Shown here: positions 47,572 to 56,404 of the stretch, one piece after another
Numbering within the stretch: the stretch's first letter is position 1
Layout: the number at the start of each line of letters is the position of its first letter
Origin: Massilia sp. CFBP 13721
GTDB lineage: Bacteria > Pseudomonadota > Gammaproteobacteria > Burkholderiales > Burkholderiaceae_D
Length of the DNA: 57,806 nucleotides
Direction of reading: 5' to 3'
NCBI RefSeq assembly: GCF_014842025.1
Contig: NZ_JACYUY010000036.1
Location: 1-57,806, forward strand
Notes under the pieces: model-generated
Database searches by the model: none
The model's input: only the letters and a program-made list of their open reading frames with translations
What the model was told of the DNA's origin: nothing
Translations under genes and position numbers: made by a program

Positions 47572-47574
47572 AAC

Positions 47575-48618
47575 ATGATCGAACAATTCAAAGAACAGAT
47601 ACGCGCGGCGGCAGCTCGGCAAACACCGCTGCGCATCCGCGGCGGCGGCACCAAGGACTGGTACGGCGGCGCCCTGCAAGGCGAGCTCCTCGACACGCGC
47701 GGCCACGCCGGCATCGTCGATTACGAGCCGACCGAACTGGTGATCACGGCACGCTGCGGCACGCCGCTGGCCGAGATCGAAGCGGTGCTGGCCGCGCAAA
47801 ACCAGATGCTCGCCTTCGAGCCGCCGCACTTCGGCGACGGTGCGACATTTGGCGGCGCGATTGCTGCGGGATTGTCCGGCCCGCGCCGCGCCAACAGCGG
47901 CGCCGTGCGTGATTTCGTGCTGGGCGCAAAGCTCATGGACGGCAAGGGCGAAGTGCTGAACTTCGGCGGCCAGGTCATGAAGAACGTGGCCGGCTACGAC
48001 GTCTCGCGCCTGCTGGCCGGCTCGCTGGGCACGCTCGGGCTGATGCTCGAGCTATCGGTCAAAGTCCTGCCGCGCACGGTCGCCGAGACGACGCTGGTCT
48101 TCGAGACGGGCGAGATCGCCGCGATCCGCATGCTCAATACCTGGGGCGGCCAGCCGCTGCCGATCTCGGCCAGCTGCTGGCACCGCGGCGTGCTGGCCTT
48201 GCGCCTGTCCGGCGCGCGGGCAGCGGTCGATGCCGCGGTGCGTTCGCTGGGCGGGCAGGTGATGCCGGACTGTTCACAGTTCTGGGCCGGCCTGCGCGAA
48301 CAGCGCCACGCCTGGTTCGAGGGCGACATGCCGCTGTGGCGGCTGTCGGTGCCATCCACCACCGGCGCGATCGTCCTCGATGGCGAACAGCTGGTCGAAT
48401 GGGGCGGCGCCCAGCGCTGGCTGCGTGCACCCTCTAGCGACGCCGCCGTCATCCGCCGCAGCGCCGGCGCGGTGGGCGGCCACGCGACCCTGTTCCGCGG
48501 CGGCGACAAGAGCGCCGGCGTGTTCCAGCCACTGGCGCCGGCCGTGGCGCGCATCCACGAACGCCTGAAGACGGCCTTCGATCCTGCCCACATTTTCAAT
48601 CCCGGACGACTGTTCTAG
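47575..48618 (+). CDS. glcE: Glycolate oxidase subunit GlcE
   Basis: This 347-residue FAD-binding subunit starts MIEQFKEQIRAAAARQTPLR. FAD-site segments are RIRGGGTKDWYGG, AFEPPHFGDGATFGGAIAAG and MKNVAGYDVSRLLAGSLGTL. It lacks the long GlcD C-terminal domain, as GlcE normally does. It forms a membrane-linked complex with GlcD and GlcF. It ends 1 bp before glcF. Confidence 0.91.
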   Translation: MIEQFKEQIRAAAARQTPLRIRGGGTKDWYGGALQGELLDTRGHAGIVDYEPTELVITARCGTPLAEIEAVLAAQNQMLAFEPPHFGDGATFGGAIAAGLSGPRRANSGAVRDFVLGAKLMDGKGEVLNFGGQVMKNVAGYDVSRLLAGSLGTLGLMLELSVKVLPRTVAETTLVFETGEIAAIRMLNTWGGQPLPISASCWHRGVLALRLSGARAAVDAAVRSLGGQVMPDCSQFWAGLREQRHAWFEGDMPLWRLSVPSTTGAIVLDGEQLVEWGGAQRWLRAPSSDAAVIRRSAGAVGGHATLFRGGDKSAGVFQPLAPAVARIHERLKTAFDPAHIFNPGRLF

Positions 48619-48619
48619 C

Positions 48620-49852
48620 ATGCAAACCAACCTGGCCGACTTCATCAAGGGCACCGCCGACGGCAACGAGGCCGAAGCGATCCTGCGCGCCTGCGTGCAC
48701 TGCGGCTTTTGTACCGCCACCTGCCCGACCTATCAACTGCTGGGCGACGAACTCGATGGCCCGCGCGGACGCATCTACCTGATCAAGCAGGTGCTGGAAG
48801 GGGCCGAGCCGACGCGCAAGACGCAACTGCACCTGGACCGCTGCCTGACCTGCCGCAACTGCGAATCGACCTGTCCATCGGGCGTGAAGTACGGGCGCCT
48901 GGTCGACATCGGCCGCCGCGTGGTCGAGGAGCGCGTGCCGCGTCCGGCGGCCGACCGCATCAAGCGCACCATGCTCAAGGAATTCCTGCCGCGGACGAAC
49001 CTGTTCAAGCCGGCGTATGGGGTCGGCACCGCCTTGCGCCCGCTCCTGTCGAAAGAGATGCAGGACAAGGTGCAGCGTCCGCGCGGCGCCGGCCACTGGC
49101 CGACGCGCACGCATGCGCGCAAGATGCTGGTGCTGGACGGCTGCGTGCAGCCGGCGATGGCGCCGAACGTCAATGCGGCCACCGCGCGCGTGCTCGATGC
49201 GCTCGGCGTGCAGCTGGTGGTGGCGCCGCGCGCCGGCTGCTGCGGCGCGGTGCGCTACCACCTGAACGACCAGGCGGCCGGGCTGGACGACATGCGCCGC
49301 AACGTCGACGCCTGGTGGCCGCTGGTCGAACGCGAGGAAGTCGAGGCGATCGTGATGACGGCCTCGGGTTGCGGCGTCACGGTCAAGGAATACGGCCACC
49401 TGCTGGCGCACGATCCGGCTTACGCGGCCAAGGCGGGGCGCATCGCGATGCTGACGCGCGACCTGTCGGAAATCATGCCGGCCTTCGAAGAACAGCTGGC
49501 GCAGCGCCTGCGCGGCAAGATTGCAGAGCGCGTCGCCTTCCACCCGCCATGCACGCTGCAGCACGGCCAGCAAATCCGCGGCAAGGTCGAAGGCGTATTG
49601 CGCGCGGCCGGTGTCGACGTCGTGCTGTGCGCCGACAGCCACCTGTGCTGCGGCTCGGCCGGCACCTATTCGGTGCTGCACCCGCAGATCGCCCACGAAC
49701 TGCGCGACCGCAAGCTGGCCAGCCTGGAAGCAACCGGCGCCAAGGAGATCGTCTCGGCCAATATCGGCTGCATGACGCACCTGCAGTCGGGGACCGGCAC
49801 GCCGGTGAGCCACTGGATCGAACTGGTCGACCGGGCGCTGTCCGCGGCCTGA
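48620..49852 (+). CDS. glcF: Glycolate oxidase iron-sulfur subunit GlcF
   Basis: This 410-residue protein has two [4Fe-4S] motifs, CVHCGFCTATCP near residue 24 and CLTCRNCESTCP near residue 75. Two CCG-type domains follow, with PRAGCCGAVRYHLN and ADSHLCCGSAGTYS, which carry further metal or heme-disulfide ligands. It passes electrons from GlcD/GlcE to the quinone pool. It closes the glcDEF operon. Confidence 0.92.
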   Translation: MQTNLADFIKGTADGNEAEAILRACVHCGFCTATCPTYQLLGDELDGPRGRIYLIKQVLEGAEPTRKTQLHLDRCLTCRNCESTCPSGVKYGRLVDIGRRVVEERVPRPAADRIKRTMLKEFLPRTNLFKPAYGVGTALRPLLSKEMQDKVQRPRGAGHWPTRTHARKMLVLDGCVQPAMAPNVNAATARVLDALGVQLVVAPRAGCCGAVRYHLNDQAAGLDDMRRNVDAWWPLVEREEVEAIVMTASGCGVTVKEYGHLLAHDPAYAAKAGRIAMLTRDLSEIMPAFEEQLAQRLRGKIAERVAFHPPCTLQHGQQIRGKVEGVLRAAGVDVVLCADSHLCCGSAGTYSVLHPQIAHELRDRKLASLEATGAKEIVSANIGCMTHLQSGTGTPVSHWIELVDRALSAA

Positions 49853-50290
49853 GCGAACGGCCGGCAGTTCAATACAACGCCGGCAGGCGGCGGTGCGCCA
49901 TGCACCGTCTCCCGTCGCCGTTTATCTCGTCCTTGGCCCGTCCACATCCGGAGCGGGCGGCGACGGCGCATTCTCCTTTTCTGCAAGATTCCACATATTT
50001 ATCCGCGCGCTCGATGTACTGTCGCCATGTCCCCACTTCAGCAATTATTGAGACATAGAAACTGTCTATCGTGAATTTTGTTCAGCTCCAGTAGAGCAAA
50101 GTAACGGTATGTATCAAATAAGAGACGGATGTAACACTATTTAACGATCTTGTAGAAAATCCGTGCTAATGACTTTGCTGTGGATCAATGTTTGTGTAAC
50201 AGTATTTATAAGCGGCATCGTCAAGGTGAACCAGGTTCTCCAATCGAAGTCAGCGCGTAGCTAAAACAAATTTACCATCCGGGAGTCGTA
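49853..50290. other. Intergenic region upstream of the TonB receptor
   Basis: This 438-bp gap has no supported gene and no strong terminator for glcDEF. The last 200 bp are AT-rich and probably hold the receptor promoter. TATTTATAAG near 50210 is a weak -10 candidate. Confidence 0.35.
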
Positions 50291-53098
50291 GTGAAGCACA
50301 AGAGTACTTTGAACAAAAACGCCATCGCCCTCGCAGTCATGCTGGCCTATCCGGCCTTCGCACTGGCGCAACAGCCGATCGATCCGGCTGTTCCAATGCA
50401 GCGCGTGGAAGTCACGGGCAGTAACATCAAGCGCACCGAAGCGGAAGCCGCCGGTTCGGTCCAGGTCCTGACCCGCGACGACATCGAACGTACCGGCCAG
50501 ACGACGGCCCTCGGCATCCTGACCTCGGCCGCTTCGGTCGACACCTCCCTGAATTCGGCCACCGCCAGCAGCGGCGGCTTCGCCACCGGCGCTTCGGGCG
50601 TGAGCATGCGCGGCCTGCAAAAGGTCTCGACCCTGATTCTGGTGAACGGCCGCCGCATCGCCCAGTACGGCCTGTCGGACAACGCCCAGGAAAACTTCAC
50701 CAACCTCGACGCCATCGCCAGCGACGCGATCGAACGCATCGAAATCCTGAAGGACGGCGCTTCGGCGATCTACGGCTCCGACGCCATTGCCGGCGTGATC
50801 AACATCATCCTGCGCAAGGATTACCAGGGCGCGCAAATCCGCGTCAACCACCGCGAATCGCAGCATTTCCACGACGACCGCAGCCGCAGCATCTCGGCCA
50901 TCGCCGGCTTCGGCGATATCGAAGAGCAGGGTTTCAATACCTATGTCAGCGCCGAGTTCTACAAGCGCGACGGCTACAGCGTGGGCGACCTGAAAGACTA
51001 TTACCCTGAATGGCACCGCAAGACCCCGGGCCGTTCGACCTGGGATGCCAAGAGCACCCTGTCGCCGACCGGTAACTACTTCCGCAGCAGCACCAACATC
51101 GTCGCCGCGCCGGGCTGCCCGGCCGACGCGCTCGATCCGAAGGATGGGCTGTGCAAATGGGACGTCCTGCCGTACACCGGCCTGACCACCAACAACAAGC
51201 GCCACGCCATCGCCAGCATTACGCACTTCAAGATTGGCAAGGACATCAACGCCAACTTCGAAATCACCACTGCCGGCGCGACCAGCGACTACATCGTGGC
51301 GCCGTTCAGCGTCAGCAATGGCAGCACGACCACCGCGACCAGCATCTGGTACAACGTCAACGCCGGCAAGATGGTCGGTCCGTTCTCGTATCCGAAACTG
51401 CCGGTTGGCCACCCGATGAACCCGTACAACGTCGCCACCGAATACCGTGCGCGCATGATGGACACCGGCAATGGCTTCAACTTCAACCGTACCGAATCCG
51501 ACCAGTCGCGCGTGATGCTGGCGCTCGACGGCACGATCGGCAGCTTCGACTGGCGCTCGGCCGCCGGCTGGATGAAGTCGTCCGCGACCAAGGCCACGCG
51601 CGCCGTCAGCGCCACCGCCTACCCGGCCGCGATCAACAACGCCACCTATAAATTCGGCCAGCAGAACGATCCGGCGCTGCTCGAGGCGATGTTCCCGGTC
51701 CGTACCACCGACGGTGAAGCCGACATCAAGTTCTTCGACGCCACCATCTCGGGCGCGGTCATGCAATTGCCGGCCGGTCCGCTGAGCGTCGCCGTCGGCA
51801 CCGACATCCGCAGCAATGGCTACTGGATGAAGAGCTCGGACAACGTCCTGAATGGCGACCTGGTCGGCATCTTCGGCCTGCAAGTGGCCGACCGCGTCAA
51901 CCAGTACGCCGTGTTCACCGAAGCCACGGTGCCTGTGCTGAAGAACCTGGAACTGAGCGCTGCCGTGCGTGCCGACAAGACCGCCGGTTTCGATGCGCAC
52001 ATGTCGCCGAAGCTGGGCCTGCGCTATACGGTCAGCGACAAGCTGCTGCTGCGCGCAACGGCATCGGGCGGCTTCCGCGCGCCGAACATCGTCGAATCGG
52101 GTGACGGCCGCGGCCGCAGCTCGGTCGCGACCAGCGTCGTCGATCCACGCCGCTGCCCGACCGCCAACGCACTGAACGCACTGGTGCAAGGCGCGGCCAA
52201 CGCCACCACCGCCGACAAGGCACAGGCGAACACGTTCCGCTCGCAGGAATGCGTCGCCGGCCTGCCAAGCTTCGTGTCGTCGAACCCGAACCTGGAACCG
52301 GAAACCTCGCGTTCGCTGACCGCCGGTTTCGTCTTCCAGCCGATCAGGAACTGGTCGGCCGCGATGGACTATTATCACATCGAGCGCAAGAACGAGATCG
52401 GTACCCGCTCGACGGTCGACATCCTGAAAGATGAAGCCAACCTGCCGGATGGCCAGCTGGTCCGTATCGACAGCAGCGCCGCCGACAACCAGTTCATCGC
52501 ACTGGCGAAGAAGTACGCGCCAAACACGACCCTCAACTACGGCGGCGTTGGCCAGCTGGGCCTGCTGTACAACCCGTACGTCAACAGCGGCAAGACGCGC
52601 GTCTCGGGCCTCGACTTCGACGCATCGGGCCGCTTCAAGCTGCTGGGTACGGACGTGCGCCTGAAACTGGACGGCACCTATGTGCTGAAGTACCAGACCT
52701 TCGAGGTGGGCGAGGGCGCCTACAGCCGCAACCAGGTCGGTACCTACGACTTCGGTTCGCGCATGACGATCATCGCCCGCGCCAATGTGAAGAAAGGTAA
52801 CTTCGACAACGGCCTGGTCTGGAACTACGCCAGCGGCTACACCAGCGATACCATCGACTCGCCGACCTGGTGCGTGACGCAGAACGTCGCCGCTGCCGAC
52901 ATGGCCGACTGCAAGCGTGTCGACCACAACACCACGCTGGACTACAACCTGACCTACACGGGCATCCCGCACGTGCGCCTGAACGCGTATGTCTACAACG
53001 TCCTCGGCGAAGACCGTCCGATCCAGTACCGCAACGGCTGGAACACGACCTCGCCGCAGTTCCGCGCCTTTGGCGTGGCGGCGACCTACACGTTCTGA
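50291..53098 (+). CDS. TonB-dependent receptor, large Oar-like type
   Basis: This 935-residue outer-membrane receptor has a signal peptide at residues 1-27 (ending ALAQ). The TonB box region MQRVEVTGSNIKRTEAEAAG follows, and then the plug with GVSMRGLQKVSTLILVNGRR and EILKDGASAIYGSDAIAGVI, and a long barrel ending in YTF. The VTGSNIKR-type start is typical of receptors for peptides, carbohydrates or large complexes rather than iron. The GTG start has GGGAG 7 bp upstream. It stands alone, followed by a strong terminator. The ligand is unknown. Confidence 0.87.
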   Translation: MKHKSTLNKNAIALAVMLAYPAFALAQQPIDPAVPMQRVEVTGSNIKRTEAEAAGSVQVLTRDDIERTGQTTALGILTSAASVDTSLNSATASSGGFATGASGVSMRGLQKVSTLILVNGRRIAQYGLSDNAQENFTNLDAIASDAIERIEILKDGASAIYGSDAIAGVINIILRKDYQGAQIRVNHRESQHFHDDRSRSISAIAGFGDIEEQGFNTYVSAEFYKRDGYSVGDLKDYYPEWHRKTPGRSTWDAKSTLSPTGNYFRSSTNIVAAPGCPADALDPKDGLCKWDVLPYTGLTTNNKRHAIASITHFKIGKDINANFEITTAGATSDYIVAPFSVSNGSTTTATSIWYNVNAGKMVGPFSYPKLPVGHPMNPYNVATEYRARMMDTGNGFNFNRTESDQSRVMLALDGTIGSFDWRSAAGWMKSSATKATRAVSATAYPAAINNATYKFGQQNDPALLEAMFPVRTTDGEADIKFFDATISGAVMQLPAGPLSVAVGTDIRSNGYWMKSSDNVLNGDLVGIFGLQVADRVNQYAVFTEATVPVLKNLELSAAVRADKTAGFDAHMSPKLGLRYTVSDKLLLRATASGGFRAPNIVESGDGRGRSSVATSVVDPRRCPTANALNALVQGAANATTADKAQANTFRSQECVAGLPSFVSSNPNLEPETSRSLTAGFVFQPIRNWSAAMDYYHIERKNEIGTRSTVDILKDEANLPDGQLVRIDSSAADNQFIALAKKYAPNTTLNYGGVGQLGLLYNPYVNSGKTRVSGLDFDASGRFKLLGTDVRLKLDGTYVLKYQTFEVGEGAYSRNQVGTYDFGSRMTIIARANVKKGNFDNGLVWNYASGYTSDTIDSPTWCVTQNVAAADMADCKRVDHNTTLDYNLTYTGIPHVRLNAYVYNVLGEDRPIQYRNGWNTTSPQFRAFGVAATYTF

Positions 53099-53122
53099 TT
53101 TTCCGAGCGTGTAAGTAATACG

Positions 53123-53153
53123 AAAGACCAGGCTTCGGCCTGGTCTTTTTTTT
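53123..53153 (+). terminator. Intrinsic terminator after the TonB receptor
   Basis: AAAGACCAGGC TTCG GCCTGGTCTTT, a perfect 11-bp stem with a TTCG tetraloop, runs into eight T. It starts 25 bp after the stop codon. Confidence 0.92.
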
Positions 53154-53219
53154 CGCGCCTGCGCGCCGCGGGCAGCCGTGCTAGCATGCCGTCCCATCCA
53201 ACGATCTGCAAAGCACGCC

Positions 53220-53534
53220 ATGAGTTCAGTCTTTCGCCTCGTGCGCGACGAGGGAGGCGCTTCTCCCGTCGTCGTCTTCGAGGATTCCACCACACCCGGT
53301 TTCGTCCCCTTGTGGGAAGAGGTTGGTGTCTACGACGCCCTGTACAACAGCGACGGCAAACTGGCGCGCGAAGTCTCGCGCGCGCTGGCCTATGGGCTGG
53401 ACCGCATCGCCAGCGAACCGGGGCTGAACCGCCTGGTCCCGTCCTCGGCCTCGATCGGCGAAGCGCTGCGCTTCCTGGAAAACGTCAACCGCGGCTGCGT
53501 CATCCACGGCTCGGCGCAGGTGGAAAGCCACTGA
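53220..53534 (+). CDS. Conserved protein of unknown function
   Basis: This 104-residue soluble protein contains EDSTTPGFVPLWEEVGVYDA, then LAREVSRALAYGLDRIASEP and ASIGEALRFLENVNRGCVIH. I do not recognise the family. The ATG at 53220 is used; a longer frame from 53178 lacks a ribosome site. Its TGA overlaps the ATG of the pentapeptide gene (TGATG), so the two are translationally coupled and likely act together. Confidence 0.65.
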   Translation: MSSVFRLVRDEGGASPVVVFEDSTTPGFVPLWEEVGVYDALYNSDGKLAREVSRALAYGLDRIASEPGLNRLVPSSASIGEALRFLENVNRGCVIHGSAQVESH

Positions 53535-54220
53535 TGGCAAAGGGCACCGTCACCATCAGCGGCGAAACGCTCGACCGTGACCGCGTCGAACAACTGCTCG
53601 CGCAGGACGCCATGCTGGTCTTCGAAAATTGCGATTTTTCCGGCGCCGACCTCGCGCGCCTGAACCTGCAGGAGAGCGGCTTTCGCAATTGCGTGCTGCT
53701 CGAGACCTCGTTCTACGCCGCCAACCTGTCGCGCACGCGCTGGCAGCGCTGCCGCGCCGGCCATGCCGATTTCGAATCCGCCGACCTGGTCGACGCCCAC
53801 TTCGCCTCCTCCGACCTGAACAACACCAGCTGGCGCCGCGCCAAGCTGGCGTCGGCTGCCTACCGCAGCTGCAAGCTGACCGGGGCCGCGTTCGAGGAAG
53901 TGAGCTACCTCGGCCTGTCGTTCGAGGATTCGCTGCTGATCGGCGCCGACCTGCGCCGCATGTCGTTTCGCAAGCTGACCCTGGTCGGCATCGATTTCGC
54001 CGACGCCGATTTGTCCGGCTGCGATTTCCGCGACGCCGTCTTCGCCGGCGGCAGCCTGCGCGACGCCCACATCAAGGACACCCGTTTCGACGGCGCCGAC
54101 CTGCGCGAGGCCGACCTTGGCGGCGTCAAGCTGGTCAACGCCAAGCTGTTCGCGGGTGCGACGATTTCGCCGCGCCAGGCGGCCGAGATCGTGCGCTCCA
54201 TGGGATTGAACGTCGCGTAG
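53534..54220 (+). CDS. Pentapeptide-repeat protein
   Basis: This 228-residue protein is made largely of A(D/N)LxX pentapeptides: FSGADLARLNLQESGFRNC, ADLVDAHFASSDLNNTSWRR, DADLSGCDFRDAVFAGGSLR and DGADLREADLGGVKLVNAKL. They would form a right-handed square beta-helix. Some such proteins mimic DNA and protect gyrase, but nothing here proves that. It is coupled to the 104-residue gene before it. Its TAG stop is formed by the GCGTAGGG edge of the repeat at 54215-54385. Confidence 0.82.
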   Translation: MAKGTVTISGETLDRDRVEQLLAQDAMLVFENCDFSGADLARLNLQESGFRNCVLLETSFYAANLSRTRWQRCRAGHADFESADLVDAHFASSDLNNTSWRRAKLASAAYRSCKLTGAAFEEVSYLGLSFEDSLLIGADLRRMSFRKLTLVGIDFADADLSGCDFRDAVFAGGSLRDAHIKDTRFDGADLREADLGGVKLVNAKLFAGATISPRQAAEIVRSMGLNVA

Positions 54221-54385
54221 GGTGGACGACTACACCCGGGTATCTGCTTGTCCGCGAACGTGAATGCCGTCCACGCGTTTGACCGCCATCTGAAACCTCG
54301 CGACTTAGCATCGGTGGTTGAACGCGTAGGCGGCGCAGATGTCGCGGGTGCACAAACTGAAGAAGTACAGCCGCCCACCCTACGC
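54215..54385. repeat. Nested inverted repeat, family 2
   Basis: GCGTAGGGTGG at 54215-54225 pairs with CCACCCTACGC at 54375-54385. Inside, the GTCCACGCGTTTGA and GGTTGAACGCGTAGGCGGC parts resemble the inner boxes of the element at 40859-41027. Its left edge supplies the TAG stop of the pentapeptide gene. Confidence 0.65.
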
Positions 54386-54411
54386 GTCTGTGCATCGTTC
54401 TCTAAGGCGTT

Positions 54412-55395
54412 TCACTCGGCGGTGATCTTCGCATCCTTGACGAACTTGCCCCAGTACTGCAGCTGCTTGCTCGTATGCTCCGCCAGCTGCTGCGGGTTCA
54501 TGTACACCGCATACGCACCCTGCGCTTCGGCCTTGCTCTTGAATTCGGCCGTCTGCATGATCTTCCTGATCTCGTTCGTCAACCGGTCGACGATCGGCTT
54601 CGGTGTGCCGGCGGGCGCATACACGGCGAACCACGAGCTGACGTCGAGCTTGTCGAAACCCTGGATGGTCGCGGTGGTCGGCACGTTCGGCAGGCTTGGC
54701 AAGGCGACGTTGCCGGTGACGGCCAGCGGGCGCAGTTTGCCGGTCTTGATGTGGCCGAGCAGCGGCGGCGCCGTGGTGAAGGTGAGGTCGACCGTGCCCG
54801 CCAGCATATCGGTCACGGCCGGCCCGGTTCCCTTGTAGGGCACGTGGGTGAGCTTGATGCCGGCGATCCCGTTGAGCATCTCGCCGGTCACGTGCTGCAG
54901 CGAGCCGTTGCCCGACGACGCGTAGCTGAGTTTCCCCGGCTGCGCCTTGGCGTAAGCGACCAGTTCGGGCAAGGTCTTGATCGGCAGGCCGGGACGCACG
55001 ACCATGACCTGCGGTGCGACGATGAGGTTGGCGACCGGCGCGAAGTCCTTGACCGGGTCGAACGGCGCCTTCATGACGTGCGGCGTAATCACGTGGAAGC
55101 CGGAGTACTGCACCAGTAAAGTGTGGCCATCCGGCTTGGCCCGCTTGACCGCCGCCGCGGCGATCACGCCGGCGCCGCCGGGGCGGTTGTCGACCACCAC
55201 CGCCTTGCCCAGCGCTTTCGACAGCGGATCGGAAATCATGCGCGCGGCCAGGTCGGTGGTGCCGCCGGGCGCCGCCGATACCAGCAGCGTCACCGTTTGC
55301 GTGGGGTAGTCCTGCGCCTGCGCGCCGGTGGCGGCGAAGGCCGTAGCGAGGGCGAGTGCGCAGGTACGCGCTTTCAGAAAATGCATCGACTTCAT
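54412..55395 (-). CDS. Bug-family tripartite tricarboxylate-transporter binding protein
   Basis: This 327-residue periplasmic solute-binding protein has a signal peptide at residues 1-27 (ending GAQAQDYP). Family segments are VTLLVSAAPGGTTDLAARMI, NRPGGAGVIAAAAVKRAKPD and LSYASSGNGSLQHVTGEMLN. Bug proteins are abundant in Burkholderiales and bind carboxylates. AAGGAG lies 5 bp upstream. It follows the HMG-CoA lyase gene by 37 bp. No TctA/TctB membrane subunits are in the window. Confidence 0.88.
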   Translation of the reverse strand: MKSMHFLKARTCALALATAFAATGAQAQDYPTQTVTLLVSAAPGGTTDLAARMISDPLSKALGKAVVVDNRPGGAGVIAAAAVKRAKPDGHTLLVQYSGFHVITPHVMKAPFDPVKDFAPVANLIVAPQVMVVRPGLPIKTLPELVAYAKAQPGKLSYASSGNGSLQHVTGEMLNGIAGIKLTHVPYKGTGPAVTDMLAGTVDLTFTTAPPLLGHIKTGKLRPLAVTGNVALPSLPNVPTTATIQGFDKLDVSSWFAVYAPAGTPKPIVDRLTNEIRKIMQTAEFKSKAEAQGAYAVYMNPQQLAEHTSKQLQYWGKFVKDAKITAE

Positions 55396-55432
55396 GGTGT
55401 CTCCTTGTGCATCGCGAACGATGGTTGTTGTT

Positions 55433-56404
55433 TTACCGTGCATGGGCGCGCTCCCGGATCGCCTCGAGATCCTGCGGCGGCTGGTGCAGGTCGAGGCGGC
55501 GCCCGGCCTTGACGATCTGGCTTGGCGTCTCGTGGCCGATCAACTCCGGCAGCCGTTTCGAGGCGGCCAGCAGCCGCTCCAGGTCGACGCCGGTGTCGTA
55601 ACCCATCAGCCCCAGCGCATGCACCACTTCCTCGGTGCAGACATTGCCCGACGCGCCAGGCGCATACGGGCAGCCGCCGATGCCGCCGAGCGAGGCGTCG
55701 AAACGGTCGGCGCCGGCGTCGATCCCGGCCAGCACGTTCGCCAGTCCCATGCCGCGCGTGTTATGAAAATGCAGGCTGAGTTCAATATCCGGCCAGGCAG
55801 CACGGAAGCGCCGCGTCAGCGCCGCCACCTGGGTCGGATACGCCATGCCGGTGGTATCGCACAGGGTGATCCCGCCGGCGCCGGCTTCGCCGATGAAGCG
55901 CGCGCACCATGCCAGCACGGTGTCTTCGGCCACGTTGCCTTCCATCGGGCAGCCGAAGGAGCAGGACAGCGAGATGTTCACCGCACACGCCGCCTGGCGG
56001 GCCAGCCCCGCCACCTCGCACAGGGCGGCGAACGATTGCGCGCGCGTCATGCGCAGGTTCGACAGGTTGTGGGTTTCGCTGGCCGACATCACGAGATTGA
56101 GCTCATCGACCCCGCTTTCGATGGCGCGTTCGGCGCCGCGCACGTTGGGCACCAGGGCGCTGTAGACCACGCCGGGAACGCGCTCGATGCCGCGCATGAC
56201 GTCCTGGGCATCGGCCAGGGCCGGGATCGCTTTCGGTGAGACGAACGCCGTCACCTCGATCTTGGCCATGCCGGCGCGCGCCAGGCTGTCGACCAGGGCG
56301 ATTTTCTCGCACGTCGGGACGAACGCGGATTCGGCCTGCAAGCCGTCGCGCGTGCCTACTTCCTGCATGTGGATGCGGCGGCCGCCGCCTTCCCAGGCGT
56401 TCAT
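55433..56404 (-). CDS. Hydroxymethylglutaryl-CoA lyase-like protein
   Basis: This 323-residue TIM-barrel lyase has a catalytic base region VGTRDGLQAESAFVPTCEKI near residue 16, metal-site HFHNTRGMGLANVLAG, and the Cys of GGIGGCPYAPGASGN near residue 240. It would split an HMG-CoA-like thioester into acetyl-CoA or pyruvate and an acid. Its ATG overlaps the CaiB-type CoA-transferase stop by 4 bp. The pair with the Bug protein suggests uptake and breakdown of a dicarboxylic or branched acid by CoA activation and cleavage; the true substrate may differ from HMG-CoA. Confidence 0.86.
   Translation of the reverse strand: MNAWEGGGRRIHMQEVGTRDGLQAESAFVPTCEKIALVDSLARAGMAKIEVTAFVSPKAIPALADAQDVMRGIERVPGVVYSALVPNVRGAERAIESGVDELNLVMSASETHNLSNLRMTRAQSFAALCEVAGLARQAACAVNISLSCSFGCPMEGNVAEDTVLAWCARFIGEAGAGGITLCDTTGMAYPTQVAALTRRFRAAWPDIELSLHFHNTRGMGLANVLAGIDAGADRFDASLGGIGGCPYAPGASGNVCTEEVVHALGLMGYDTGVDLERLLAASKRLPELIGHETPSQIVKAGRRLDLHQPPQDLEAIRERAHAR

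Noticed and set aside
50261..53293. 1010-codon minus-strand frame opposite the TonB receptor
   Set aside because: Shadow frame. The plus strand has signal peptide, TonB box and barrel, plus a terminator in the matching direction.
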